Positions 8,840 to 16,534 of a stretch of DNA of 64,000 nt are shown one piece after another. The translations under genes were made by a program, and so were the position numbers. The notes beneath the pieces were generated by a model. It saw nothing but the letters and a program-made list of their open reading frames with translations, had not been told where the DNA came from and searched no databases. Source of the stretch: Streptomyces sp. DvalAA-43 (lineage in GTDB: Bacteria > Actinomycetota > Actinomycetes > Streptomycetales > Streptomycetaceae); contig NZ_FMBW01000030.1 of assembly GCF_900091725.1 (NCBI RefSeq), positions 186,001 to 250,000 on the forward strand, read 5' to 3'. How positions within the stretch are numbered: the first letter of the stretch is position 1; each line of letters opens with the position of its first letter.

Positions 8840-8873
8840 CCCCGCCGCAGCGCCCCCGGGCATACTTTTCAGC

Positions 8874-10076
8874 ATGCCCGAGACCAAGGCCGTACCCCCC
8901 TCATGGGCCGCCGCCCTGCGGCCAGGCTCCGCGTCCCGCCCGCCGGCGCTCTCGCTCCGCGACGCCGCGCCCGCGCTGCTGGGGTACGTCGCCGTACGGA
9001 TCACCGGCATCGCGATCCTCCTGATCACCGCCTCCGTCACCGGCAAGGACGGAATGCACCGGCTGTCGGGCCGCTGGGACTCGGTCTGGTACCAGCGGAT
9101 CGCCGAGCACGGATACGGCTACGAGGTCCGGCTCCCGGACGGCACCCTCCACTCCGATCTGGCCTTCTTCCCGCTCCTGCCCGCGCTGGAGCGGGGGCTG
9201 TCCGCCGTGGTCCCGCCCCTCGGCGTGGCCGGTGCGGGTCTGCTGATCTCCTGGCTCGCCTCGCTCGCCGCCGCCGGTGGCATCTTCGCCGTGGGCGCGC
9301 GGCTGTACGGGCGGCGGGCGGGGGTGCTGCTGGCCGTGCTCTGGGGGGTGTACCCGACGGCGTTCGTGCAGTCCATGGCGTACACCGAGACGCTGTTCAC
9401 GGCGCTGGCGGCCTGGGCGCTGTACGCCGTGCTGACCGACAGATGGATCACAGCGGGTGTGCTGTGCATCGGCGCCGGGCTCACCCGGCCGGTCGCGGCC
9501 GCGCTGATCGCGGCGATCGGTGTCACCGCGCTGTGGCGGCTGGTCACCGCGTGGCGCGGGGGTGAGCCGCTGCGGACGCACCGCCGGATGATGGCGGGTA
9601 CCTGTCTGGCGCCGCTGGGCTGGCTGTCGTACATCGTCTTCGTGGCCGTGCGGGAGAGCGCCCCGTTCGCGTACTTCGACGTCCAGGCGGCCTGGAACAA
9701 CCGGATCGACGGAGGAGCGGCGCTGGCCGCCTTCGTGGCGGAACAGTTCAGCCACAACGTCCTCGCGGGGCTCGGGCTGTGCGCGGCCTTCGCCTTCCTC
9801 TTCTGGGTGGTGTGGCTGTGCGTACGGCAACGGCCGCGCCAGCCGCTGCCCGTGATCGTCTACTGCGTCGTGGTGGTCGTGATCTCGCTGATCGGGTCCG
9901 GCTACTTCGGCTCCAGGCCCCGGCTGATGATGCCCGCGTTCCCGTTGCTGCTCCCGGCCGCGGTGGCCCTGGCGGGCGCCCGGCGCAGGGTGGTCCCGGC
10001 GGTGGTCGTGGGCGTGGCGGCGCTCGCGTCGGGGGTGTACGGCGCCTTCACGCTCCTGGGTTCCGGGCCTCCGTGA
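8874..10076 (+). CDS. PIG-V type membrane mannosyltransferase family protein
   Basis: A 400-residue polytopic membrane protein with about nine or ten hydrophobic helices. Motifs match the bacterial PIG-V/GT-C mannosyltransferase family: GRWDSVWYQRIAEHGYGY (residues about 62-79), SDLAFFPLLPALERGL, YPTAFVQSMAYTETLFTALAAW and SRPRLMMPAFPLLLPAA. GT-C enzymes use polyprenyl-phosphate sugars on the outer face of the membrane; the acceptor here is unknown. The ATG at 8874 gives an N-terminus that leads directly into the first helix. It lies just downstream of a DUF397 remnant and is followed by a GC-rich hairpin. Confidence 0.85.
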   Translation: MPETKAVPPSWAAALRPGSASRPPALSLRDAAPALLGYVAVRITGIAILLITASVTGKDGMHRLSGRWDSVWYQRIAEHGYGYEVRLPDGTLHSDLAFFPLLPALERGLSAVVPPLGVAGAGLLISWLASLAAAGGIFAVGARLYGRRAGVLLAVLWGVYPTAFVQSMAYTETLFTALAAWALYAVLTDRWITAGVLCIGAGLTRPVAAALIAAIGVTALWRLVTAWRGGEPLRTHRRMMAGTCLAPLGWLSYIVFVAVRESAPFAYFDVQAAWNNRIDGGAALAAFVAEQFSHNVLAGLGLCAAFAFLFWVVWLCVRQRPRQPLPVIVYCVVVVVISLIGSGYFGSRPRLMMPAFPLLLPAAVALAGARRRVVPAVVVGVAALASGVYGAFTLLGSGPP

Positions 10077-10099
10077 CGCCGGTCCCGGGCCCTCCGGCG
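10077..10099 (+). terminator. GC-rich hairpin after the mannosyltransferase gene
   Basis: CGCCGG (10077-10082) pairs with CCGGCG (10094-10099) across an 11-base loop that can itself pair. It directly follows the TGA and has no T tract, so it is a plausible but modest terminator. Confidence 0.5.
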
Positions 10100-10168
10100 A
10101 CGTGCGAGCGCGTCTCTGCCTAGGCTGGACGAGACAGAGACCACGAGACGGAACGGCACAGGGACGAC

Positions 10169-11179
10169 ATGAGCGACTGGGACACGGACCTGCTCGGCGA
10201 CGGAATCACGTACGACGACATCAAGGCCGCCACCGAGCGGGCCGCCGGGCACATCCGCCCGGTCACCGTCGCACCCGTCGTCCCGGGGACGTTCCGCACG
10301 GCGTCCGGGGAGCCGTACGAGGTGTGGTTCGCGCTGGAGTACATGCAGTACACCGGCTCCTTCAAGGCGCGCGGCGCGCAGAACTTCATCCAGGCCCACC
10401 GCGAGGCGGGCACCCTGCCGGACGCGGGGGTGACCATCGCCTCCGGCGGCAACGCCGGGCTGGCCTGTGCGTGGGCCGCCCAGCAGCAGGGCGTACGGGC
10501 CACGGTGTTCCTGCCGAGCACCGCCCCCGCGGTGAAGGTGGCCAAGCTCAGTGAGTTCGGGGCGGATGTGCGGCTGGTCGGCGCGGAGTACGCCGAAGCC
10601 CTGGCCGCGTGCGAGGAGTTCGCCGCCTCGTCCGGCGCGCTGGCCGCGCACGCCTACGACCACCCGCTGATCGCCGCCGGGGCGGGCACCCTGCTGGAGG
10701 AGATCCACGCCCGGATCCCCGGTCTGGACACCGTGGTGGTCTCGGTCGGCGGCGGCGGGCTGTTCGCGGGCGTCGCCACCGCCGCCCGGCACCACGGCAT
10801 CCGTACCGTCGCCGTCGAGCCGGAGAACTGCCGGTCGCTGAGCGCCGCCATCGAGGCCGGGAGGCCGGTCGACGTACCCGTCGACTCGGTCGCCGTCGAC
10901 TCCCTCGGCGCCCGGCGTGCCACCGCGCTGGCCCTGCACGCCGTGCGCCAGAACGACGTCCACTCCGTCCTCGTACCGGACGGGGAGATCGTCCGCGCCC
11001 GCCAGGCGCTGTGGGACCAGCGCCGCGTCGCCGTCGAACACGCCGCCGCCACCGCGCTGGCCGCCCTCACCGCACCGGACCCCGCCTACCGGCCGGGCGC
11101 CGGCGAGCGGATCGCCGTCGTGCTGTGCGGGGCGAACACCGACCCGGGCGACCTGGTGCGCCCGGCGGCCGGAAGCTGA
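10169..11179 (+). CDS. PLP-dependent serine/threonine dehydratase family enzyme
   Basis: A 336-residue fold-type II PLP enzyme. The Schiff-base lysine is in YTGSFKARGAQNF, the substrate/phosphate-loop motif is SGGNAGLACAWAA (usually SSGNHA), and the PLP-phosphate glycine loop is VSVGGGGLFAGVA. These are diagnostic of threonine/serine dehydratases and related racemases that deaminate hydroxy-amino acids to 2-oxo acids. The length lacks the regulatory ACT domain of biosynthetic IlvA, so it is probably catabolic or a standalone dehydratase. The ATG follows AGGGA. A 49-bp piece of its 3' coding region is repeated about 780 bp downstream. Confidence 0.9.
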   Translation: MSDWDTDLLGDGITYDDIKAATERAAGHIRPVTVAPVVPGTFRTASGEPYEVWFALEYMQYTGSFKARGAQNFIQAHREAGTLPDAGVTIASGGNAGLACAWAAQQQGVRATVFLPSTAPAVKVAKLSEFGADVRLVGAEYAEALAACEEFAASSGALAAHAYDHPLIAAGAGTLLEEIHARIPGLDTVVVSVGGGGLFAGVATAARHHGIRTVAVEPENCRSLSAAIEAGRPVDVPVDSVAVDSLGARRATALALHAVRQNDVHSVLVPDGEIVRARQALWDQRRVAVEHAAATALAALTAPDPAYRPGAGERIAVVLCGANTDPGDLVRPAAGS

Positions 11180-11183
11180 GACC

Positions 11184-11222
11184 GGGACCGCCGGTCCCTC
11201 GGTCCGGTCCGCCGCAAGGCGG
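11184..11222 (+). terminator. Double hairpin after the dehydratase gene
   Basis: GGGACC-GCC-GGTCCC (11184-11198) is followed by CCGCC-GCAA-GGCGG (about 11209-11222). Together they form two short GC-rich stems just after the stop codon at 11179, without a T tract. Confidence 0.5.
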
Positions 11223-11326
11223 CCTGAACCGCCTTGACTCGTGGGCGTAAGCGGGACGTGAGCAGAACATCAGCGGTGAACCGGAGAGTGTGAGGGTTGC
11301 GTTTCGGGCGAACAAAGGGACTCAGG

Positions 11327-11725
11327 ATGAAGAGAATCAAGGCCGCTCTCCTCACGGCCGCCGTCGTCGCGGGTATGACAGTGGCCGCTACCCCGGCGCA
11401 GGCGGTCGACTACTGCAACATCGGTGGCGGCACCATCATCTGCGAGTACGGCGTGAGCACCACGACGCTCCCCGACGGCACGAAGCAGGAGTTCGCGATC
11501 GGCACCGACCGTGCCGTGTGGACGCGCTGGACGAAGTCCGGGGGCTGGACCTCGTGGACGTCGATGGGCGGAGAGTGGTACAGCTCGGTCGGCATCCGTA
11601 CGCAGCAGGTGTACCCCTACCTCTTCGCTCTCGTCCTCAAGGGATCCGACGGCTGGCTGTGGGCCAACTGGCGTGACAGCGGCGGCAACTGGACCGGCTG
11701 GTCCCACCTTCCCGACCCGACCTGA
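11327..11725 (+). CDS. Small secreted protein with Trp-rich lectin-like blades
   Basis: 132 residues with a clear Sec signal peptide (MKRIKAALLTAAVVAGMTVA, cleavage after TPAQA). The mature part contains two segments of the form W-x-x-W-x-x-G-G-W-x-x-W: TRWTKSGGWTSWTSMGG and ANWRDSGGNWTGWSHLPD. These resemble single blades of PLL/fucose-binding-lectin beta-propellers, which normally have several blades, so this may be a truncated or oligomerising lectin. Two cysteines (CNIGGGTIIC) could form a disulfide. The ATG at 11327 is preferred over an upstream ATG at 11297 because it begins the signal peptide. Function unknown. Confidence 0.75.
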   Translation: MKRIKAALLTAAVVAGMTVAATPAQAVDYCNIGGGTIICEYGVSTTTLPDGTKQEFAIGTDRAVWTRWTKSGGWTSWTSMGGEWYSSVGIRTQQVYPYLFALVLKGSDGWLWANWRDSGGNWTGWSHLPDPT

Positions 11726-11754
11726 TCCGACCTGACCTGACCTGATCCGTGCCT

Positions 11755-11803
11755 GACGGGGAGATCGTCCGCGCCCGCCAGGCACTGCGGGACCGGCGCC
11801 GCG
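11755..11803 (+). repeat. 49-bp copy of the dehydratase gene's 3' coding segment
   Basis: 11755-11803 matches 10979-11027 inside the Ser/Thr dehydratase gene at 46 of 49 positions. Both translate to DGEIVRARQAL followed by a near-identical RR segment. The copy has no flanking dehydratase sequence and lies just after the secreted-protein gene. It is preceded by short CCTGA-type direct repeats at about 11720-11750. It looks like the footprint of an old tandem duplication or a lost paralogue. Confidence 0.8.
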
Positions 11804-11873
11804 CGGAAGGGGCGTGCCCGGAGATCCGGGCACGCCCCTCACCGACAACGCGCGGTGTCGCGGTCACTTGCCA

Positions 11874-12140
11874 TCAGCGGTCGCGGCGCTCGCGGAGCTC
11901 GTCCGCGGCGCCCCGGGCCTTGTCACGGCCCTGCTGCGTCGTCTTCGAGGCCCGCTCGGACGCGCCCTGCATCCGCTCCCGGCCCTCGGGCCGCATCCCC
12001 TCCCGGCCCTCGGCGCCCATCCGCTCCCGGCCTTCGGCGCCCATCCGCTCCTGGCCTGCGTCGCGGCCCTCGTCGGCCTTCTTCTTCGCCTGGTCGGCGA
12101 GCTGCTGCGCCTTGTCCTTGAACTGGTCTGCGATACCCAT
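11874..12140 (-). CDS. Small highly charged repeat protein (unknown function)
   Basis: 88 residues, very hydrophilic and probably all helical: an Asp/Lys/Gln/Ala-rich N-terminus (MGIADQFKDKAQQLADQAKK) and a central repeat of about eight residues, GAEGRERM / GAEGREGM / RPEGRERM. The composition resembles CsbD/LEA-like stress proteins of actinomycetes, but I do not see a CsbD signature. The ATG at 12140 has AGGAG seven bases upstream. The repeat is also visible in the DNA as a 24-bp near-repeat around 11970-12050. Role unknown; osmotic or desiccation stress is only a guess. Confidence 0.75.
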   Translation of the reverse strand: MGIADQFKDKAQQLADQAKKKADEGRDAGQERMGAEGRERMGAEGREGMRPEGRERMQGASERASKTTQQGRDKARGAADELRERRDR

Positions 12141-12224
12141 GCCGTTCACTCCTCGTGGGTGCTTGGGGGCGGTCCGTGAGGACCTCGTTCAGCGTCGCAG
12201 GACCCGGCACCCACCGCATGTCGA

Positions 12225-13118
12225 TCACTTACGCTGCGTGTTCGCCGCTCTCGCGTCCTGGTCGGCGGCGCCCCCGGCACCCACGAGGCCCTTGCTCACA
12301 CCGTCGAGCCGCGACCCGAACCTGCGGACCTCCCGCTGCCCGACGACCCCTATCAGCGAGGGCAGACAGCCCCGCACGGACTGCATCCCGCGCAGCCACC
12401 ACTGCGCGTACACATGCGAGGACCGGCGCTCGATGCCGGCCACGATGCGGTCGACGGCGGGGCCCAGCGGATAGGTGCGGTTGGCCGGCCAGGGCAGCCG
12501 CTGCCGCAACTCCCGCATCACGTCGTCCTGGTCGGCGCCCCGCACCATGTCCGTGTCGGTCCAGGAGAGATAGCCGACGCCGACCTTCACGCCCCGGTGG
12601 CCGACCTCGGCCCGCAGGCTGTGCGCGAACGCCTCCACACCCGACTTGGACGCGCAGTACGCGGTCATCATCGGCGCCGGTGTCATCGCCGCGAGCGAGG
12701 CGATCTGGAGGAAGTAGCCGCGGCTCTCCATGAGCACCGGCAGGAAGGCCCGCCCGGTGACCGCGCCACCGATCAGATTGACCTCGATGACCCGCCGCCA
12801 CGCCTCGGGGTCCGAGTCGACGAACGGCCCGCCGGAGGCGACCCCGGCGTTGGCGACGACGATGTCGATCTTCCCGAACCGCGCCTTGACCTCCTGGGCG
12901 ACGCGCGCCATCGCCTCGTGGTCGGTGACGTCCGCGAACCAGTGGTCGCTCTCCGCGTGCAGCCGCTCGGAGACCTTCTTCAGCTCGTCCGGCTCCAGGC
13001 CCACCAGCGCGAGCTTCGCGCCGCGCGCCGAGAGCTTGCGGGCCAGCAGCTCGCCCACCCCGCGCGCCGCGCCGGTGACGACGACGACCTGTCCTTCGAG
13101 ACTCCGCCTGTCGCTCAT
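12225..13118 (-). CDS. Short-chain dehydrogenase/reductase (third gene of BVMO operon)
   Basis: A 297-residue classical SDR. The cofactor motif is VVVTGAARGVGELLA (TGxxxGxG), with NAG in IVVANAGVASGG, the catalytic serine in IASLAAM, and the YxxxK pair in TAYCASKSGVEAF. It probably oxidises or reduces an alcohol/ketone with NAD(P). The ATG overlaps the preceding hydrolase stop codon by four bases (ATGA), so translation is coupled. In BVMO operons an SDR supplies the ketone that the monooxygenase converts to an ester. The C-terminal extension (about residues 250-297) is longer than in minimal SDRs. Confidence 0.92.
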   Translation of the reverse strand: MSDRRSLEGQVVVVTGAARGVGELLARKLSARGAKLALVGLEPDELKKVSERLHAESDHWFADVTDHEAMARVAQEVKARFGKIDIVVANAGVASGGPFVDSDPEAWRRVIEVNLIGGAVTGRAFLPVLMESRGYFLQIASLAAMTPAPMMTAYCASKSGVEAFAHSLRAEVGHRGVKVGVGYLSWTDTDMVRGADQDDVMRELRQRLPWPANRTYPLGPAVDRIVAGIERRSSHVYAQWWLRGMQSVRGCLPSLIGVVGQREVRRFGSRLDGVSKGLVGAGGAADQDARAANTQRK

Positions 13119-14074
13119 GCGACCTCCTCCTTCTCGGCCGTACCGTCCGTGCCCGTACTCGTGCCCGTGCCGCCCGCCGGGAGGTACGCGGTGACGAGCT
13201 CCCGGAGCTTCGCCGTGACCGCCTCCGGCGCCTCCACGGGTGTCATGTGGCCCATGCCCGTCAGCTCGGTGAGCCCCAGGCAGTCGGGCAGCGCCGCCGC
13301 GAGGGCGCGGGCACACGCGGGCGGCGTCATCCGGTCCTCCGTACCCGCGATCACGGCCGCGGGCACCCGCAACTCCCGAACGCCCGCGTCGAGATCGAGC
13401 TCCGCGAGGACACGGCCCCAGGGCGCCCTGGCGCCGCGCGGGCAGGCGTGCACGATCCGGGCGCAGGCGTCCACCCGGTCCGGGGCGGAGCCCGCTCCCA
13501 TCGTGGCGTACTTGAGTATCCGCCTGGAAATCGGTGTGACCGGTCCGAGCGGGGCCCGGGAACGGAGGATCGCGCGGGTCACCCCGGTCCGGACGGCACC
13601 GGCCCCGAACGGCACCACCAGCGACTCGGCGGCCAGCCGGGAACTGCCGGTGCTGCACAGCAGTACGGCCGCCGCGTGCTCACGCAGTCCGGCCCGGCGG
13701 GCGGCGGCCATGAGCGTCATGCCGCCCATGGAGTGCCCGGCGAGCACGGCCTTCTCGCCCGGCGCGAGGGTGGCGGCCAGCACCGCTTCGAGGTCGTCGG
13801 CGAGGGCATCCGTGCTGTACCCCTCGCGGCCGACGGCGGGCGAACGGCCGTGGCCCCGCTGGTCGTAGACGACGACCCGGTGGTCCACCGCGAGGTCCCG
13901 GACCTGCGCGTCCCAGAAGCGGGTGCTGCACGTCCAGCCGTGCGCGAGGACCACCGCGGGGGCGCCGTCCCGCCCGTGCACCTCGACATGGATGCGGGCG
14001 CCGTCGGCGGAGCGCGCGGTCAGCTCACGCGTGGGGACCGGCGGGGTGGTGGCGCCCTTCAGCAGCCGGCTCAT
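13115..14074 (-). CDS. Alpha/beta hydrolase (second gene of BVMO operon)
   Basis: A 319-residue alpha/beta-fold hydrolase. The oxyanion-hole motif is VLAHGWTCSTRFWD, the nucleophile elbow is AGHSMGGMT (Ser), the acid is probably in IAGTEDRMTP, and the catalytic His is in GMGHMTPVEAPE. Position between a Baeyer-Villiger monooxygenase and an SDR suggests it opens the ester or lactone the monooxygenase makes. Its start overlaps the monooxygenase stop by ATGA and its own stop overlaps the SDR start the same way. The C-terminal tail is Gly/Thr/Glu-rich low complexity. Confidence 0.9.
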   Translation of the reverse strand: MSRLLKGATTPPVPTRELTARSADGARIHVEVHGRDGAPAVVLAHGWTCSTRFWDAQVRDLAVDHRVVVYDQRGHGRSPAVGREGYSTDALADDLEAVLAATLAPGEKAVLAGHSMGGMTLMAAARRAGLREHAAAVLLCSTGSSRLAAESLVVPFGAGAVRTGVTRAILRSRAPLGPVTPISRRILKYATMGAGSAPDRVDACARIVHACPRGARAPWGRVLAELDLDAGVRELRVPAAVIAGTEDRMTPPACARALAAALPDCLGLTELTGMGHMTPVEAPEAVTAKLRELVTAYLPAGGTGTSTGTDGTAEKEEVA

Positions 14075-15594
14075 CCCATGACCTCCTCGGCGACGGCCTT
14101 CCGCGCGGCGGGGGCCTGCTTCGGGAGCCGTACGACCTCGTACTCGGAGAGATCGACCGACCGGGTGGCCTTGCGGAACTCGGCGGTGGTGCCCGGCCAG
14201 ACCGTGGTGTTGCGCCCGTTGGCGTCCAGGTACCAGCTGTTGCAGCCGCCGGTGTTCCACACGGTGCGCTTCATCCGGTCCTGGACGCGGCGGTTCCAGG
14301 AGCCGACCGCCGAGGCCCGCGCGTCAAGGGCGACCCGTCCGCCCAGGACGTTCAGCTGGCGCAGGTAGTCGGCCATGTAGTTCAGCTGGGACTCGATCAT
14401 GAGGATCATCGAGGAGTTCCCGAGCCCGGTGTTGGGGCCGATGATCGTCATCCAGTTGGGGAAACCGGCGGCACTGGCGCCGCGCAGCGCCTGCATGCCG
14501 TCCTTCCAGGACTCGGCGAGCGTGATGCCGTCCGCGCCCACCACGCGCTCGGCGATCGGCATGTCGGTGACGTGGAAGCCGGTCCCGAAGACGATCGCGT
14601 CGGCCTCGGTCTCCGTGCCGTCGGAGGCGACGAGCGTGGAGCCGCGCACCTCGGCCAGGCCGGAGGCGACCACGTCCACGTTGGGCTGGGCGAGCGCCGG
14701 GTAGTAGGCGCTGGAGAGCAGGATGCGCTTGCAGCCGATGCGGTACGAGGGGGTCAGCCTGGCCCGCAGCGCGGGGTCCTTGATGGCCCGCGCCATGTTG
14801 GCCTTGGCTATCTTCTCGACCATGCCGAGTTCGCCCGGGTGTTTGGTGAAGGCGCTGACCTGCAACTCCCGTATACCCCAGAGCAGTCCGCGGCGGGCGG
14901 TGCCGGTGATGGGCAGTGCGCGGTGCAGCCAGCGTTCGGCACCGCTGATCCTGCGGTCCATGCGCGGCATGACCCAGGGCGGGGTGCGCTGGAAGAGCGT
15001 CAGGCGGCCGGCCTTCGGCTGGATCGCGGGCACGATCTGGATGGCGGAGGCGCCGGTGCCGATCACGGCGACGCGCTTGCCGGTCAGGTCGGCGTCGTGG
15101 TCCCAGCGGGCCGAGTGGAAGACCTTGCCGGGGAAGCCGTCGAGACCGGGGATGTCCGGCGTCTTCGGGTCGGAGAGCGGGCCGCTCGCGGAGACGACGA
15201 CATCGGCGGTGAAGGAGGCCCCGTTCGCCGTCTCGATGGTCCAGCGCAGCTCCTCGCGGTCCCAGCGCATGATCGTCACTTCATGGCCCAGCCTGAGGTG
15301 CGGGCGCAGCCCGAAGGTGTCGGCGACGTGCTCCAGATAGGCGCGGATGTGCTCCTGCCCGGAGAAGGTGCGCGGCCACTCGGGGTTGGGTGCGAACGAG
15401 AACGAGTAGAGGTGGGACGGCACGTCGCAGGCGCAGCCCGGATAGCTGTTGTCGCGCCAGGTGCCGCCGACGGAGTCCGCCCGCTCCAGGACGACGAAGT
15501 CGGTGACGCCTTCGCGGCGCAGCCGGACCGCGGCCCCGAGCCCTCCGAACCCGGACCCGATCACCGCCACTCGTACATGCTCGTGCTGGGCCAT
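14071..15594 (-). CDS. Flavin-containing Baeyer-Villiger-type monooxygenase
   Basis: 507 residues. The first FAD Rossmann motif is VIGSGFGGLGAAVRL, followed by GGTWRDNSYPGCACD. The BVMO fingerprint FxGxxxHxxxW(P/D) is present as FPGKVFHSARWD, and the second (NADPH) Rossmann motif is RVAVIGTGASAIQ. It inserts one oxygen of O2 next to a ketone. GGGAGG lies five to ten bases before the ATG. It is the first gene of a three-gene coupled operon (monooxygenase, hydrolase, SDR), an arrangement for converting an alcohol through ketone and ester to acid plus alcohol. The natural substrate is unknown. A divergent MerR gene probably controls it. Confidence 0.93.
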   Translation of the reverse strand: MAQHEHVRVAVIGSGFGGLGAAVRLRREGVTDFVVLERADSVGGTWRDNSYPGCACDVPSHLYSFSFAPNPEWPRTFSGQEHIRAYLEHVADTFGLRPHLRLGHEVTIMRWDREELRWTIETANGASFTADVVVSASGPLSDPKTPDIPGLDGFPGKVFHSARWDHDADLTGKRVAVIGTGASAIQIVPAIQPKAGRLTLFQRTPPWVMPRMDRRISGAERWLHRALPITGTARRGLLWGIRELQVSAFTKHPGELGMVEKIAKANMARAIKDPALRARLTPSYRIGCKRILLSSAYYPALAQPNVDVVASGLAEVRGSTLVASDGTETEADAIVFGTGFHVTDMPIAERVVGADGITLAESWKDGMQALRGASAAGFPNWMTIIGPNTGLGNSSMILMIESQLNYMADYLRQLNVLGGRVALDARASAVGSWNRRVQDRMKRTVWNTGGCNSWYLDANGRNTTVWPGTTAEFRKATRSVDLSEYEVVRLPKQAPAARKAVAEEVMG

Positions 15595-15626
15595 GCTGCC
15601 GCCTCCCGCGGTACGTCACACGACTC

Positions 15627-15644
15627 TGCCAGCAATCACTGGCA
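15627..15644. promoter_or_regulatory. Palindrome in the BVMO operon / MerR intergenic region
   Basis: TGCCAG-caatca-CTGGCA is a perfect 6-bp inverted repeat 33 bp upstream of the monooxygenase start. It lies in the only intergenic region of the divergon, so it is a candidate operator for the MerR-type regulator. Weaker GTACC...GGTAC symmetry follows at 15669-15688. Confidence 0.5.
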
Positions 15645-15756
15645 TTGTTGGGAGAGTAGAGCAGCTCCGTACCGATGGGTAGGGGTACGGCGAGGGAAAG
15701 TTACCGGCGGTACAACATGCGGTCCCCGCCCTGGGGGAGGCCGGTAGGGTGCGGGG

Positions 15757-16437
15757 GTGGCCGAAGAACGCGAGCACCGCGAATACCGCATGGAGGAGCT
15801 GGCCAAGGAGGCCGGCATCCCCGTGCGGACCGTGCGCTTCTACCGGGAGCGCGGACTGATCTCGCCGCCCCGCCGCGAGGGACGCATCGCCTGGTACGAC
15901 GACCACCATCTGGCCCGGCTGCGCACCATCACGGGCCTGCTGGAGCGCGGCCACACCCTCACCGGCATCGCCGATCTCGCCCGCACCTTCGACAGCGGCC
16001 GCGATGTCGCCGAGGTGCTGGGCCTGGGCGAGCCGACCGAGGAGACCCCGGTACGCCTCACGCCCGAGCAGCTCGCGGACTACTTCGAGGGCGAGACCAG
16101 CGCGGAGAATCTGGCCGCCGCCCTCGACCTCGGCTATCTCGCCACCGACGGCGACGAGATCGTCCACATCAGCCGTCGCCTGCTGGAGGTCTCGTCCGAG
16201 CTGGTCCGGGAAGGGGTCCCGCTCGCCACGGTGCTCGCGGCCGGCCGCCGCGTCCGCGAGCACGCCGACGCGCTCGCCGAACTCTTCGTGGGCGTCCTGG
16301 AGAACCACGGCGACGACCCCGAACCACCCCAGCTCCGGCCGCTGGCCCGCGCGGTGGTGGACGCCGAACTCTCCATGGCCCTGGACCGGCGCCTGCGCCG
16401 CGAGAACACCGACGAGCCGCCGCGGAACCCCTGCTGA
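15757..16437 (+). CDS. MerR-family transcriptional regulator
   Basis: 226 residues. The N-terminal winged helix-turn-helix is typical MerR: YRMEELAKEAGIPVRTVRFY, then RERGLISPPRREGRIAWYDD and HLARLRTITGLLERGHTL. The C-terminal domain has no metal-binding cysteine cluster, so it more likely senses an organic ligand. It is divergent from the BVMO operon, the most likely target. A GTG start is assumed at 15757; an in-frame ATG lies at 15790. Neither has a strong ribosome-binding site, so the first 11 residues are uncertain. Confidence 0.88.
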   Translation: MAEEREHREYRMEELAKEAGIPVRTVRFYRERGLISPPRREGRIAWYDDHHLARLRTITGLLERGHTLTGIADLARTFDSGRDVAEVLGLGEPTEETPVRLTPEQLADYFEGETSAENLAAALDLGYLATDGDEIVHISRRLLEVSSELVREGVPLATVLAAGRRVREHADALAELFVGVLENHGDDPEPPQLRPLARAVVDAELSMALDRRLRRENTDEPPRNPC

Positions 16438-16534
16438 CAGGTGGTCGCACGGCGGCCGACGGACCGTTTTCCTTGATCGCACGCCGGGATCCTGCCCGGC
16501 CCGGACGGCCCGGCACTCCCCGCGTTCGCACGCT

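Noticed and set aside
16438..16534. Small gene or terminator between MerR and exodeoxyribonuclease III
   Set aside because: No ORF with a start signal and no stable inverted repeat was found in this 97-bp gap.
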